64,000 bases of DNA, from contig NZ_MUNX01000146.1 of the NCBI RefSeq assembly GCF_002001005.1, positions 124,001 to 188,000 on the forward strand. The letters are read 5' to 3'. Positions 33,461 through 43,959 of the stretch are shown here, piece by piece. The stretch's first letter is position 1. The number at the start of each line of letters is the position of its first letter. A program made the translations under genes and the position numbers. The notes under the pieces are model-generated. The model did no database searches. It was not told the DNA's origin and saw only the letters and a list, made by a program, of their open reading frames with translations. This stretch comes from Flavobacterium sp. A45 (GTDB taxonomy: Bacteria > Bacteroidota > Bacteroidia > Flavobacteriales > Flavobacteriaceae).

Positions 33461-33654
33461 CATTATAAAATGCACGCAGATGTGTCACAATTATTTTCTG
33501 GGATAGCTGAGTTGTTTACAATGTTTCTAAGCACATTTTGGCTTATGATTATTCAGTAATTAATTCTATAAATTACCATATGCAAAGCAGGAAATTTATT
33601 GTTTTTTAGTGATAGTTTATGATGAAGTGCTTTCATAAATATTTCTAGCCAATA

Positions 33655-33693
33655 CTAAAAAACCGCAAAATAACAATTTGTTACTTTGCGGTT
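33655..33693 (-). terminator. terminator of the MMPL-type exporter gene
   Basis: Stem AACCGCAAAATAAC (33661-33674) with its near-complement at 33680-33693 (one mismatch); on the minus strand a T run follows. Confidence 0.8.
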
Positions 33694-33738
33694 CTTGATT
33701 TTTATCTTGTAACTATCGCTAGGGCGGTAGTTTAGAGT

Positions 33739-36159
33739 TTATTTCGTTTTTTTCTCAAAACTGTCTATTTCTTCATCTGAAAATTCCAGGATTTCAAGTT
33801 TTGGTTCGATAAATTCCTGTTCGTTGGCAATTGTTTTGTTTAATGTTAAAACCAATGCTGGAAGCAACATCAAATTCGATAACATTCCGAATAATAAAGT
33901 CAATGAAATCAGTCCTCCAAGGGCAATGGTTCCACCAAAGCTCGAAAGCATGAATACCGAAAATCCGAAGAACAAAACAATCGAAGTGTAAAACATGCTC
34001 AACCCAGACTCACTGAAGGTCGCGTATACGGATTTTTTTATTTTCCAATCGTTTTTTCTTAGTTCTTCTCGATATTGAGCCAAGAATCGAACGGTGTCAT
34101 CGACCGAAAGCCCAAAAGCAATACCGAAAACCAAAATCGTTGAAGGTTTTAACGGTATGTCCAAAAAGCCCATGATTCCTGCAGTAAGGAGCAATGGCAA
34201 AAGATTTGGTATGATCGAAACCAATACCATTTTGAAAGAACGAAACATAAACGCAATCAAAAGGGCGGTTAGGAAAAAGGCAAATACAAGAGAAGAAAGT
34301 AAATTGTCAAGTAAGTATCCGGTTCCTTTTTGAAAAACCAATGCTTTCCCAGTAATAATTACATCATATTTATCGGGCGGGAACAATATGTCTGCTTTTC
34401 TGCGAATTTCAGCTTCAATGATGGGGATTCTGCTGCCGCTTTCGTCACGCATAAATGTAGTGATTCGAGCGACTTGTCCTGTGGCATCAACATAACTTTT
34501 CATCAAATTATCTTTGGAATTTTGGGTAGCATTCTTAGCATATGACAAAATAAAAGATTGCTCCTGTGAGGTAGGTAATTCGTAATAATCGGGATTGCCA
34601 TTGTAATAAGCCTGTTTTGAATATTTAATCAAATTGACAATCGAAATCGGTTTTGAAAGTTCTGGAATTTCTTCAATTGTTTTCTGAAGTTCCTCCATTT
34701 TTTTCAAAGTAGATAATTTCATGATCCCTTTTTTGCGTTTGGTATCAATCATTATTTCCAAAGGCATTACGCCGTCAAATTCTTTTTCGAAAAAAATAAT
34801 GTCCTTGAAGAAATCTTCTTTTTTAGGCATATCTTCAATCAAGCTTCCTGAAATGCGCATTTGAAAGATGCCAATAATACTTATCACCAAAAGGCTCACG
34901 GCTACTACATAAATAGAGAAACGGTTGTATTTTACGTTTCTTAGAATCCAATCCATAAAACGCTTTATTGAATTTCGATCCAAATGTTCTAAATGCCTTT
35001 CTTTAGGAGCGGGTGCATAGCTGTGTAAAATTGGAATGGTAATGATGCAAAGGATGAACAACATCAAAATATTGATAGAAGTTACGTTTCCAAACTCGAT
35101 GAGCAGTTTGTTGTTTGAGGTGATGAAAGTAAAAAATCCAATAGCTGTGGTCACATTGGTCATTAGCATTGCCATTCCCACCTTGGTTGTTACACGTTGT
35201 AATGCCTTGGCCTTGTTTCCATGTGTTTTGTATTCCTGATGGTATTTGTTCGTAAGGAAAATACAGTTTGGAATCCCGATAACGATCATTAAGGTTGGCA
35301 CCATGGCAGTCAATACCGTAATTTCATATCCCAACAATCCTAAAATTCCAAAAGACCACATCACGCTGATGATTACAATGAACAGCGAAATCATTGTCGC
35401 TCTAAAACTTCTAAAAAAATAAAAGAACAGTAGTGAGGTGATAAATAATGCAGCACCTATGAAAAGGCTAATCTCGTTCAGAATGGTTTGTGCGTTCAGC
35501 GTCCTGATATATGGCATTCCAGAAACGCGAAGCTTGATATCGGTTTCTTTTTCGAATACTTTTATGGCAGGAATTAGTTTATTGAGAACGTAATATTTTC
35601 TTTCGGGAGTGTTTACGATTTTCTTGTCGAGATAAACCGCAGAGCGAATGCTTCCCGACCTTTTATTGAAAAGCAATCCTTCGTAAAAAGGGAGTTTGTT
35701 AAAAAGTTCGTTCTTTATTTTTTGAAGATATTCTTTGTCCAGAGTTTTGCTTTGATCAATAAAGGGAACCAGTTCAAATTTTTCCTGAGCTTCATTTTTT
35801 TGCAGTTTTTTCAGGTCATTTAATGAAATAACCAAATCGACATCCTTGTTTGATTTGATTGTGTTCATAAGTTTTGCCCAGGAAGCATATACTTTTGGTG
35901 TAAATATGGCGTCGTTTTTTACGCCAATGACAATGAGATTTCCCTCTTCGCCAAATTTATTCAGAAAAGCGTTGTATTGGATGTTGACAATATTGTCGGC
36001 AGGGAGTAGGTTGGCTTCGGTGTGGGTGAAATGGATGTTTTTCCATTGCAGTGCCAGAAGAACCGTAATCAGTGCAATTAGAGATAACATCAGTATTTTA
36101 TTTCTAAGAACAATTCGGGCGATTAATTCCCAAAATCCTAGACTGAACGATTTTTTCAT
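33739..36159 (-). CDS. MMPL/RND-superfamily exporter (SSD-type)
   Basis: It has 806 residues with two halves, each one helix, a large periplasmic domain and five helices. Conserved spots include LPADNIVNIQYNAFLNKFG after the first helix, VPTLMIVIGIPNCIFLTNKY in the first bundle and LVFGIAFGLSVDDTVRFLAQY in the second, where the paired aspartates sit. Relatives export lipids or hopanoids; the substrate here is unknown. No adaptor or TolC gene is adjacent, so it probably works alone within the inner membrane or with distant partners. A TAAATTTG box lies 119 bases upstream. Confidence 0.88.
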   Translation of the reverse strand: MKKSFSLGFWELIARIVLRNKILMLSLIALITVLLALQWKNIHFTHTEANLLPADNIVNIQYNAFLNKFGEEGNLIVIGVKNDAIFTPKVYASWAKLMNTIKSNKDVDLVISLNDLKKLQKNEAQEKFELVPFIDQSKTLDKEYLQKIKNELFNKLPFYEGLLFNKRSGSIRSAVYLDKKIVNTPERKYYVLNKLIPAIKVFEKETDIKLRVSGMPYIRTLNAQTILNEISLFIGAALFITSLLFFYFFRSFRATMISLFIVIISVMWSFGILGLLGYEITVLTAMVPTLMIVIGIPNCIFLTNKYHQEYKTHGNKAKALQRVTTKVGMAMLMTNVTTAIGFFTFITSNNKLLIEFGNVTSINILMLFILCIITIPILHSYAPAPKERHLEHLDRNSIKRFMDWILRNVKYNRFSIYVVAVSLLVISIIGIFQMRISGSLIEDMPKKEDFFKDIIFFEKEFDGVMPLEIMIDTKRKKGIMKLSTLKKMEELQKTIEEIPELSKPISIVNLIKYSKQAYYNGNPDYYELPTSQEQSFILSYAKNATQNSKDNLMKSYVDATGQVARITTFMRDESGSRIPIIEAEIRRKADILFPPDKYDVIITGKALVFQKGTGYLLDNLLSSLVFAFFLTALLIAFMFRSFKMVLVSIIPNLLPLLLTAGIMGFLDIPLKPSTILVFGIAFGLSVDDTVRFLAQYREELRKNDWKIKKSVYATFSESGLSMFYTSIVLFFGFSVFMLSSFGGTIALGGLISLTLLFGMLSNLMLLPALVLTLNKTIANEQEFIEPKLEILEFSDEEIDSFEKKTK

Positions 36160-36277
36160 ACGAGGGTATAATTTGTTTTATATAGATTCCGAAAGTTATC
36201 GGGACGTGTCGTCATTTTTCCTTTTTTCTATTTGTGATATAGGAATTATGAGGGTTTTATTTTAAATTTTTAAAGGG

Positions 36278-36285
36278 CAAATTTA
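36278..36285 (-). promoter_or_regulatory. -7 box of the MMPL-type exporter gene
   Basis: TAAATTTG on the minus strand; the -33 position is not recognisable. Confidence 0.4.
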
Positions 36286-36454
36286 CATAAACCCATACAG
36301 TTATTTCGGTTTTTAGGCATTTGATTTTTGGTTTTTTTGAATGAATGCTATTGATACCATTAAATTTTAATTACTATTCAGCTTCGTTTGATAATAAATA
36401 GCTTTGTTTTTCTCATCTTTGTTTTCAAAAATTAATTTGCGCATTGCTATAGGT

Positions 36455-38725
36455 ATGGGAAAGTTCAGAAACACATTATTTTATTTAGGAGTTACAGGTG
36501 GTTTTACCGCTTTAATGTATTGGATTATAAAGAAAGGGAAGCTTCTGGAGGACAAAGCGACTATAGTTCAACCATTGGAAAGCAATGATTCCTGGAACGA
36601 TTTTCTAACCTCAATGATTCATAATGTGCAGGATCCTTTGGCTATTTTATTAGCACAAATTATAATGATTATCCTTGTTGCACGTCTTTTCGGATGGTTT
36701 TTCAAAAAAATTGGACAGCCATCAGTAATTGGTGAAATTATTGCTGGAATTGCACTTGGCCCATCCCTTTTGGGACTCTATTTTCCTGATTTTTTCCATG
36801 CTCTTTTTCCAGCCAATTCATTAGAAAACCTAAAATTTTTAAGCCAGATCGGACTGATACTTTTTATGTTTGTAATTGGTATGGAGCTCGATATCAAAGT
36901 ATTGAAAAACAGAGCGAAAGAAGCGATTGTTATTAGTCATGCAAGTATTGTCATTCCGTTTGCATTAGGAATTGGACTGGCCTATTTTGTTTACGATCGT
37001 TTTGCTCCAGTGGGAGTTAAGTTTCTTTCTTTCAGTTTGTTTATGGGGATTGCCATGAGTATTACCGCCTTTCCAGTTTTGGCAAGGATTGTTCAGGAAA
37101 GAGGCATGCATAAAACCAAATTGGGAGCTATTGCCATTACCTGTGCCGCTGCCGATGATATTACGGCCTGGTGTTTATTGGCTGTTGTAATCGCCATTGT
37201 AAAAGCAGGAACTTTTGAAAGTTCGATGTATATCATTTCATTGGCTGCGCTTTATGTAATCTTGATGATATACTTGGTAAAGCCTTTCCTAAAAAGAATT
37301 GGGGACTTGTATGGTTCTAAGGACAGTTTGAGCAAACCCGTTGTTGCTATCTTTTTTCTGCTGTTAATTATATCTTCCTATGCTACTGAATTGATAGGTA
37401 TTCATGCGTTATTTGGCGCTTTTATGATGGGTGCCATTATGCCTGATGTTCCTAAATTCCGAACAGTATTTATTGCTAAAGTTGAAGATGTATCTGTAAT
37501 ACTGCTGCTTCCTTTGTTCTTTGTGTTCACAGGATTGCGAACAGAAATTGGATTGATAAACGAACCGTACTTATGGAAAGTAACCGGTTTTATTATTCTT
37601 GTAGCTGTAGTGGGTAAGTTTTTCGGAAGTGCTTTGGCTGCCAAATTCGTTGGGCAAAGTTGGAGAAATAGCCTCATCATCGGAGCCTTGATGAATACCA
37701 GAGGGTTGATGGAATTGATTGTTTTGAATATTGGACTAGCACTTGGCGTACTTACTACCGAGGTTTTTACAATGATGGTAATCATGGCATTGGTTACTAC
37801 TTTTATGACAGGACCAGCGTTGGATTTAATTAATTATATTTTTAAAACTACCGATATTTCCGATCATGAAGAGGAAATTGATCAAAGCAAGTATAGGGTT
37901 TTGATTTCTTTTGGGAATAATGAAAAAGGAAAATCTTTGCTGCGTTTAGCTCACAGTTTGGTTAAAAAACAAAATGAATCCACCAGTATTACGGCACTGC
38001 ATTTGTCTTTGAGCGATGAAATGCATTCCTTTAACATGGAAGATAAAGAGAAAAGCAGTTTTAGTCCGATTGTGAAAGAAGCTGTAATATTGAAACAGGA
38101 AATTACAACGATGTTTAAGGCAACACTGGATGTTGAATCAGAAATAATTGATATCGCAAATCAGGGAGATTATGATTTATTGCTGGTTGGCTTAGGGAAA
38201 TCTATCTTTGAGGGAACCTTATTGGGCAAAGTAATTGGTTTTACCTCCCGAATAATTAATCCCGAAAGATTGCTGGATAAATTTACAGGAAAAGAAGGGT
38301 TGTTTGATAATTCTCCATTTGATGAAAGAACCAGACAGATTGTTCTAAAAGTTAAAATGCCATTGGGAGTTTTGATTGACAAAGATTTAAAAGAAGTAAA
38401 TCAGGTTTTTGTTCCCATTTATTGCCCTGAAGATTCCTTTTTGATTGATTATGCCCAAAAATTGATTTATAACAATAATACTTCGGTTACCTTTTTGGAT
38501 ATGAAAGGACATATGGAATCTAATTTTGTTATTGCAAGCGCTATCGGTTCTTTAAAACAAAAATTCCCAAACAGTGTATTTCTAAATAACGAATCTATTC
38601 TTTACGATGAATTTTTGATGAAGCAGGATTTAATGATTGTAAGCTTGGACAGCTGGAAAGATTTGTTGGATTCCCGCAGTACATGGTTAAGCGGTGTGCC
38701 TTCAGTATTGATTATAAAACCATAA
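36455..38725 (+). CDS. cation/proton antiporter, CPA2 (KefB-like) with C-terminal Usp-like region
   Basis: About 756 residues from the ATG at 36455 (MGKFRNTLFYLG). After a first helix and linker comes the 12-13 helix Na/H exchanger domain (GWFFKKIGQPSVIGEIIAGI, FMFVIGMELDIKVL, AITCAAADDITAWCLLAV with its Asp pair, MNTRGLMELIVLNIG). The C-terminal 280 residues are soluble and alternate strands and helices like universal stress proteins (YDLLLVGLGKSIFEG). It should exchange K+ or Na+ for protons. The ATG at 36404 seems too far upstream. The SMR gene starts two bases after its stop. Confidence 0.9.
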   Translation: MGKFRNTLFYLGVTGGFTALMYWIIKKGKLLEDKATIVQPLESNDSWNDFLTSMIHNVQDPLAILLAQIIMIILVARLFGWFFKKIGQPSVIGEIIAGIALGPSLLGLYFPDFFHALFPANSLENLKFLSQIGLILFMFVIGMELDIKVLKNRAKEAIVISHASIVIPFALGIGLAYFVYDRFAPVGVKFLSFSLFMGIAMSITAFPVLARIVQERGMHKTKLGAIAITCAAADDITAWCLLAVVIAIVKAGTFESSMYIISLAALYVILMIYLVKPFLKRIGDLYGSKDSLSKPVVAIFFLLLIISSYATELIGIHALFGAFMMGAIMPDVPKFRTVFIAKVEDVSVILLLPLFFVFTGLRTEIGLINEPYLWKVTGFIILVAVVGKFFGSALAAKFVGQSWRNSLIIGALMNTRGLMELIVLNIGLALGVLTTEVFTMMVIMALVTTFMTGPALDLINYIFKTTDISDHEEEIDQSKYRVLISFGNNEKGKSLLRLAHSLVKKQNESTSITALHLSLSDEMHSFNMEDKEKSSFSPIVKEAVILKQEITTMFKATLDVESEIIDIANQGDYDLLLVGLGKSIFEGTLLGKVIGFTSRIINPERLLDKFTGKEGLFDNSPFDERTRQIVLKVKMPLGVLIDKDLKEVNQVFVPIYCPEDSFLIDYAQKLIYNNNTSVTFLDMKGHMESNFVIASAIGSLKQKFPNSVFLNNESILYDEFLMKQDLMIVSLDSWKDLLDSRSTWLSGVPSVLIIKP

Positions 38726-38727
38726 TT

Positions 38728-39057
38728 ATGAACTGGATTTTACTCATTATAGCAGGTCTTTTTGAAGTTGGTTTTGCTACTTGTTTGGGCAAAGCCAAAG
38801 AAACTAGCGGTATGACATCTACTTTGTGGATGATTGGTTTTTTTATAGCGCTTTCTATAAGTATGGCGCTATTGTACAAAGCGACTCAAACCTTGCCAAT
38901 TGGTACTGCTTATGGAGTTTGGACAGGAATTGGAGCAGTTGGAACTGTTCTTGTTGGTATTTTTGTATTCAAAGAACCGGCAACTTTCTGGAGACTTTTC
39001 TTCCTGTTTACTTTGATATCATCTATAATTGGATTGAAATTCGTATCCGCTCATTAA
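38728..39057 (+). CDS. sugE: SMR-family exporter, SugE/Gdx type
   Basis: A 109-residue four-helix small multidrug resistance protein. The essential membrane glutamate is present (GLFEVGFATCLGKA), and the helix 3 stretch LPIGTAYGVWTGIGAVGT matches the SugE/Gdx branch, whose members export guanidinium, rather than the EmrE drug branch. The ATG at 38728 (MNWILLIIAG) is clear. It is co-transcribed with the antiporter. No guanidine riboswitch is seen ahead of the operon. Confidence 0.88.
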   Translation: MNWILLIIAGLFEVGFATCLGKAKETSGMTSTLWMIGFFIALSISMALLYKATQTLPIGTAYGVWTGIGAVGTVLVGIFVFKEPATFWRLFFLFTLISSIIGLKFVSAH

Positions 39058-39128
39058 AACCTAACCAGTTTAAAAGCAGGCTAGTTCTCTTGGTTGAAAT
39101 TTGTTGAGCTATTAATTAAAAATCAATT

Positions 39129-39575
39129 CTAGAGAACTGTATCCTTAACTTGTTCTGGGAAATTTGTAGCTATAATTTCAAGTAGTGCTTCTTTACTCAT
39201 GGGCTTTTGTCTAAATTCCGAAATTTCCGGTATGGATTCAGCTTTGGCTTTATCGGCAGGGTTGAAGGAGCTACTGAGCATTATAATAACAATATTTTCT
39301 TTGTTTTCTATTTCCAAATCTCGATAGGCCTCTATAAATTCCCAACCATCCATAACTGGCATATTAATGTCCAATAATATCAATTGGGGTTGAGGGTATT
39401 GGTTTTCGATAGATTCGAATTTCCCTTTATTACATAGGTACTCTAGAGCTTCCTTGCCATTTAAAGCTACTTGTATATGCTCGATTATATCTGCTTTTTG
39501 TATGATTTTTTTGTTGATAAAGTTAGTGGCAACATCATCATCAACTAGTAAGATACAGTTCAGTTTATTTTCCAT
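39129..39575 (-). CDS. single-domain response regulator (Rcp1-like)
   Basis: A 148-residue CheY-fold receiver with acidic pocket Asp12-Asp14 (LVDDD), phosphoacceptor Asp69 in LLDINMPVMDG, Ser/Thr in MLSSS and the conserved Lys in RQKPMS. There is no output domain, so it likely relays phosphate or acts by protein contact. The kinase gene ends 34 bases upstream in the same direction, marking a cognate pair. Confidence 0.92.
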   Translation of the reverse strand: MENKLNCILLVDDDVATNFINKKIIQKADIIEHIQVALNGKEALEYLCNKGKFESIENQYPQPQLILLDINMPVMDGWEFIEAYRDLEIENKENIVIIMLSSSFNPADKAKAESIPEISEFRQKPMSKEALLEIIATNFPEQVKDTVL

Positions 39576-39609
39576 TTTTTGCTTTGTAAGGTTTTTGATT
39601 TATATATTT

Positions 39610-42600
39610 TTAGTTTTGTTCTAATGGGAATGTCCATTTGAAGGTACTTCCTTGATTAAATTTCGATTCGACCCAAATTTTCCCTCTATGGTGTTCTATG
39701 ATTTTTTTGCAATGTGATAATCCTATACCGGTTCCATGGTAATCACTACGATTATTCAATCGTTTAAAAATTACGAATACTTTATGCATGTCTTGTTCTT
39801 CAATCCCGATTCCATTGTCTTCAATTGAAAAAAGCCAATTGTTTTCCTCTTTTACAGCCGCTATTTTTATTTTTGGTTGTTTGTCTTTTTTTCTAAATTT
39901 ATTGGCATTACTGATTATATTTTGAAAAAGCTGTCTCATTTCTGTAGTATTACCTTCGATAATTGGCAGGTTCTCATATTCGATAATGGCATTACTTTCT
40001 TTTAGACTAACGTTCATATCTTCAAGGACATTGGCAACGATCTCATTACAATTAACACTGCTGGTTTTCCTTTCCTTTCCAATTCTGGAGTAGTCCAATA
40101 GTCCTTTGACTAATACCTGCATACGAGATGTTGAACTGTTTATGAATTGTAAATATTGCTTTTGGTCCGCATCCAGATTTTCGCCCAATTCTTCTTTTAG
40201 CAACTGTATGAATTGAATTACGGTGATTAACGGCTCTTGTAAATCGTGTGATGCTATGTAGGCAAATTGTTCTAATTCAGTATTTTGAAATTCTAGTTGT
40301 CGGTTTTTTGTCATCATCTCCTTTTGAAAGGCTACACGGTCGTTAACGTTTCTCATTGATTTTTCAATGTAAATTGGCTCTCCGTTTTCATCATATATTA
40401 AACGAGCATTTACCGAGAAAAACACAATGTTTTCATTTCCATCTCTAAATCGGATATCACAATCTCTAACTTGCCCTTCTTCTTTTAGCTTTTTAAATAA
40501 TGATTCTCTGTCTTGTTTGTCATAATAAAAATCAAAAACTGAATTGTCTAATGCAAACGAGCAAGGTTTAAGAAAATGCTTTTCAAATGAAGGACTGACA
40601 TCAAGAACAGTACCATCCATCGTCGTCCTGAAATAAACGTCTTCAAAATTTTCAAAAATAGATCGGAATTTTGCTTCACTTATCTTCAGTTTTTCCTCCG
40701 CTTGGATACGGGCAGTAACATCTCTGAAGGATCCAATTAGGAATTCCGGTTCATTGTTCTGATCAAATACAATTTTAGAGTTGATGGATACGTTGTGAAT
40801 TTTAGAATTTAGCAAAAATTTGACATCGTAATTTTTTATTTCACCATTTTGTATTAGCTCATTTAGAACTGCTTGCCTATCTTCTGGATTGTGATAAAAT
40901 TCCTGAATTGACTTTCCTATTATGTCTTCTGGTTTTAATTCAAAATAAGCACAAGACGGACTGATGTCTATTATTTTATGGTCTTTGGCCGAAGCTCTAA
41001 AAAATACATCACGAACACTCTCGAAAATGGTTCTGTATTTTTTCTCATTTTCCTTGATGGTCTGATTGGCCATTTCAATTTCCAATTCGTTTTTTTTCCT
41101 TTGGCTGATATCCCTCATTGTACCTTCGGTGTACATTGCATTGCCTTCGGAATCATACACCAAATGTGCATTAATAGAGAAATGAACAGGATTATTGTTT
41201 TTGTCCTTAAAAATGGTTTCGAAATCATTAATATGCCCTTTTTTCATTAAAGCTTCAATTACCTTGGTACGGTCTTCCGGATTTAAATACAAATTAGTGG
41301 CATAGGTATCGATGATTTCTTCTCTCTTGTAATTTAGTATTCTCTCCACAGACGGGCTGACGTTTTGGATATATCCATCTAAAGAAATTCGATAGTATAA
41401 ATCTTCAAAGGATTCAAATATTGAGCGGAATTCTTCTTCGCTTTGTTTTATTTTTTCAGATGCTTCAAGCAATTTGTTTTGATTGTTGATTCTTTCATTG
41501 ATATTACGCATTGTCCCTTCCACAAGAGTGGGATTGCCGTTGCCGTCATTTATTAATTTTGAATTGACTGAAAAATATAATGTTTCTCCAGATGCCGTCA
41601 AGAACTGTACTTCTTGGTCATTTAAAAAGCCGTCTTTAAGGATTTTTACTATAAGTTCTTCATATCTGGCGGGATCATAGTAGAAATCTTTTGCACACAT
41701 TCCAATAACATCTTCTCTTTTTACCTGAAAGTGTTTTTCAACAGAAGGGCTTATGTCTATTAGTGTGCCTTCGAGGGTTTGCAAATAATACACGTCCTGC
41801 ATGTTCTCAAAAATAGAGCGAAATTTCTCTTCGCTTATTTTTAGATTTTCCTCGATCAATCTTCGTTCGGTAATGTCCCTTAACGAGCCTACTGCAAATT
41901 CTGGTTCTCCATTTGAATCTAAAATAACTTTGGCGTTGATTGATACATGAAAAGGCTTTCCTTTTATTGTTATTTGATTATTATGGTCAATAACTTTTTG
42001 TTCCGTTATTATTTTTTGAAACATCAATTGCATTTGATTTCTATCGGAATAAATAATTGACATGTTTTGACCTATTAGTTCTTCTCTTGTTATTCCATTA
42101 AAAGTGCTGCAAGATGGACTGACATCCAATATCTCTCCTGTTATTATTGAAGTTTTGAAAAAGACATCCTGAACGTTATCAAACAAAACGCGATAGGTTT
42201 CTTCGCTTTTTAGGAGTTTTTCTTGAGCCAATTTTCTTTCCATAGATCTGGAAAGAATATCTGATAATGCTTCCAATAATTTAACTTCTTCTTCTAAAAA
42301 GATAGTTTCTTGTTTCAAGTCTTTTCCATTATAATAACCAATTTCGATAAAGCCGTATTCCTCCCCATTTATTGAAATCTTTTGTTTGAGAGTCCAATCG
42401 TTTTGCTGATAATTGTCAGAAAAGAATTCTTCCTCACATATTTGAATTCGGCAATTGGCTATTTCGGAATATTGTAATGCTTTTGGAATAATTTGAACAC
42501 AGGCCTGGATCTTTTCGGATTTGGAAAGTGCTTTGTTGCTAATGATTTTTGAAATGTCGAATAGGCAAGTGAGCTCTTTAATGCGCTCATTAAGAGAAAA

Positions 42601-43959
42601 GTTGTTTTTTTCTAGTTGTATTTCTTTTAATTTCAATTCGGTAATATTGGTGATAATGGTAGTTATTCCAATGATTTTGCCTTCATTGTTTTTGATAGGA
42701 GATCTAGCAATGTTTAGATATTCTCCTAGTTCATTTTTTACCTCGACAGAAGAATTGTTTCCTTTCAATACGTGTAGAAGTATTGTGTTGATTTCTTCTT
42801 TTAGATCAACGTTTGAAAATAATTCGACATGATTGTTTCCAATTTTTATATCGGCTCCTTGAGCTTTTTTCATATAATCTGCATGGCTCGAATTGAAACT
42901 TATATAGTTTAAGTTGTAATCCAGAGAAAAAATGCTGACTTCTTTTGGGCTTTCGATGGTTGCCTTGAGGATATTTTTCTCCAGACCCAATTCGTGTTCG
43001 CTACTTTTTAATTTTTTTTCCTGCCTTTCTCTTCCCTGTAATACAGCTTTCAAAAAAAGGATGGAGATCATATTTACAAATAGGAACAATTGTAACATGA
43101 AAAAATCTTTATTCCAATCGCTAAAAATAAATCCACCCATCTGATGGCCAGTACAATATATGGCTATAATAGTAATGATTAAGGCGACTAGAGTGATAGT
43201 TTTCATCCCAAAACGACAGGCCGCCCATATCAGAAAAAAGAAAAGAATGGATTCGTTGTTGGCACGTGTTTCAAAAATAAATATGGTTGTAAATAGAGTG
43301 AAAACAAATAGAATAAAGGCTTCCATTTTTTTTACTGCTGACCATCCAGTGAATTCTTTCGTGTCATGTAACCATGAAAGTGCGAATGGGGTAAATATAA
43401 TGGCACCCAAAACATTACCCCTGGACATGTTGCTCAAAATTAAAATGCAATTATCCAAAGGGAAATAGGAAGTCAATGCAAGTGGAATAAAACCAATGCT
43501 AACACTTATAAGAGTTCCCGCTAAACCGGCTAAAGTAAAAAATATGACATTTTTTTCGTTGTCAAAAGGATATTTAGTTTTGCACCACAATTGCGTCAAA
43601 TAAGAAACAAGAAATGTATTTAGAATGGCTATAATTGTTCTGATGCTACATAAGAACAATAGTTTAAGAAGCTCTTCTAGTGTTGTGGCATTTTGAAAAT
43701 CATTTTTAAATAAACTTATGGAAAACAAAAAACAGCCTATTCCCACTCCAAGAAGAGCTTTTCGCCCCAAGAGTAGAGTTGCAGTTATTGCAAAACCAAT
43801 TGCAGGAAAAAAAGGAAATATATTAATTTTGGTAATGAATATAAATAAGGATAATTTGGAAATTAGGAAATATAATATTGCCGTACTGGCGACAATTTTG
43901 GTTGTCGAGTTTAGAAATGTTGGAATACGGTAATGTCCGTTATTTATATTTTCGTCCAT
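39610..43959 (-). CDS. MASE1-PAS6-GAF-like hybrid sensor histidine kinase
   Basis: It has 1449 residues. Residues 1-310 are an eight-helix MASE1-type sensor (KINIFPFFPAIGFAITATLLLG). A PAS domain follows (about 325-440), then a GAF-like segment (about 450-580) and five tandem PAS modules at about 590-1215, each opening with the repeated FRSIFENxxDVYY-type words and closing with a GTMRDI-like PAC motif. The kinase core has the phosphoacceptor His1238 (ASHDLQEPL) and ATPase boxes near residues 1355-1410 (NIISNANKFR, EDNGIGIE, HGTGIGLSHC). No receiver is fused; the next gene supplies it. The similar PAS copies suggest internal duplication. The ligand is unknown. Confidence 0.9.
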   Translation of the reverse strand: MDENINNGHYRIPTFLNSTTKIVASTAILYFLISKLSLFIFITKINIFPFFPAIGFAITATLLLGRKALLGVGIGCFLFSISLFKNDFQNATTLEELLKLLFLCSIRTIIAILNTFLVSYLTQLWCKTKYPFDNEKNVIFFTLAGLAGTLISVSIGFIPLALTSYFPLDNCILILSNMSRGNVLGAIIFTPFALSWLHDTKEFTGWSAVKKMEAFILFVFTLFTTIFIFETRANNESILFFFLIWAACRFGMKTITLVALIITIIAIYCTGHQMGGFIFSDWNKDFFMLQLFLFVNMISILFLKAVLQGRERQEKKLKSSEHELGLEKNILKATIESPKEVSIFSLDYNLNYISFNSSHADYMKKAQGADIKIGNNHVELFSNVDLKEEINTILLHVLKGNNSSVEVKNELGEYLNIARSPIKNNEGKIIGITTIITNITELKLKEIQLEKNNFSLNERIKELTCLFDISKIISNKALSKSEKIQACVQIIPKALQYSEIANCRIQICEEEFFSDNYQQNDWTLKQKISINGEEYGFIEIGYYNGKDLKQETIFLEEEVKLLEALSDILSRSMERKLAQEKLLKSEETYRVLFDNVQDVFFKTSIITGEILDVSPSCSTFNGITREELIGQNMSIIYSDRNQMQLMFQKIITEQKVIDHNNQITIKGKPFHVSINAKVILDSNGEPEFAVGSLRDITERRLIEENLKISEEKFRSIFENMQDVYYLQTLEGTLIDISPSVEKHFQVKREDVIGMCAKDFYYDPARYEELIVKILKDGFLNDQEVQFLTASGETLYFSVNSKLINDGNGNPTLVEGTMRNINERINNQNKLLEASEKIKQSEEEFRSIFESFEDLYYRISLDGYIQNVSPSVERILNYKREEIIDTYATNLYLNPEDRTKVIEALMKKGHINDFETIFKDKNNNPVHFSINAHLVYDSEGNAMYTEGTMRDISQRKKNELEIEMANQTIKENEKKYRTIFESVRDVFFRASAKDHKIIDISPSCAYFELKPEDIIGKSIQEFYHNPEDRQAVLNELIQNGEIKNYDVKFLLNSKIHNVSINSKIVFDQNNEPEFLIGSFRDVTARIQAEEKLKISEAKFRSIFENFEDVYFRTTMDGTVLDVSPSFEKHFLKPCSFALDNSVFDFYYDKQDRESLFKKLKEEGQVRDCDIRFRDGNENIVFFSVNARLIYDENGEPIYIEKSMRNVNDRVAFQKEMMTKNRQLEFQNTELEQFAYIASHDLQEPLITVIQFIQLLKEELGENLDADQKQYLQFINSSTSRMQVLVKGLLDYSRIGKERKTSSVNCNEIVANVLEDMNVSLKESNAIIEYENLPIIEGNTTEMRQLFQNIISNANKFRKKDKQPKIKIAAVKEENNWLFSIEDNGIGIEEQDMHKVFVIFKRLNNRSDYHGTGIGLSHCKKIIEHHRGKIWVESKFNQGSTFKWTFPLEQN

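Larger units (their letters stand above)
33410..33738. other. intergenic region with two facing terminators
   Basis: It contains the hsp20 terminator (33434-33460) and the terminator of the convergent exporter gene (33655-33693). Between them I see no gene or repeat. Confidence 0.6.

Noticed and set aside
36160..36454. Guanidine riboswitch before the antiporter-sugE operon
   Set aside because: I see no conserved guanidine-riboswitch core or hairpin pair in this AT-rich leader.
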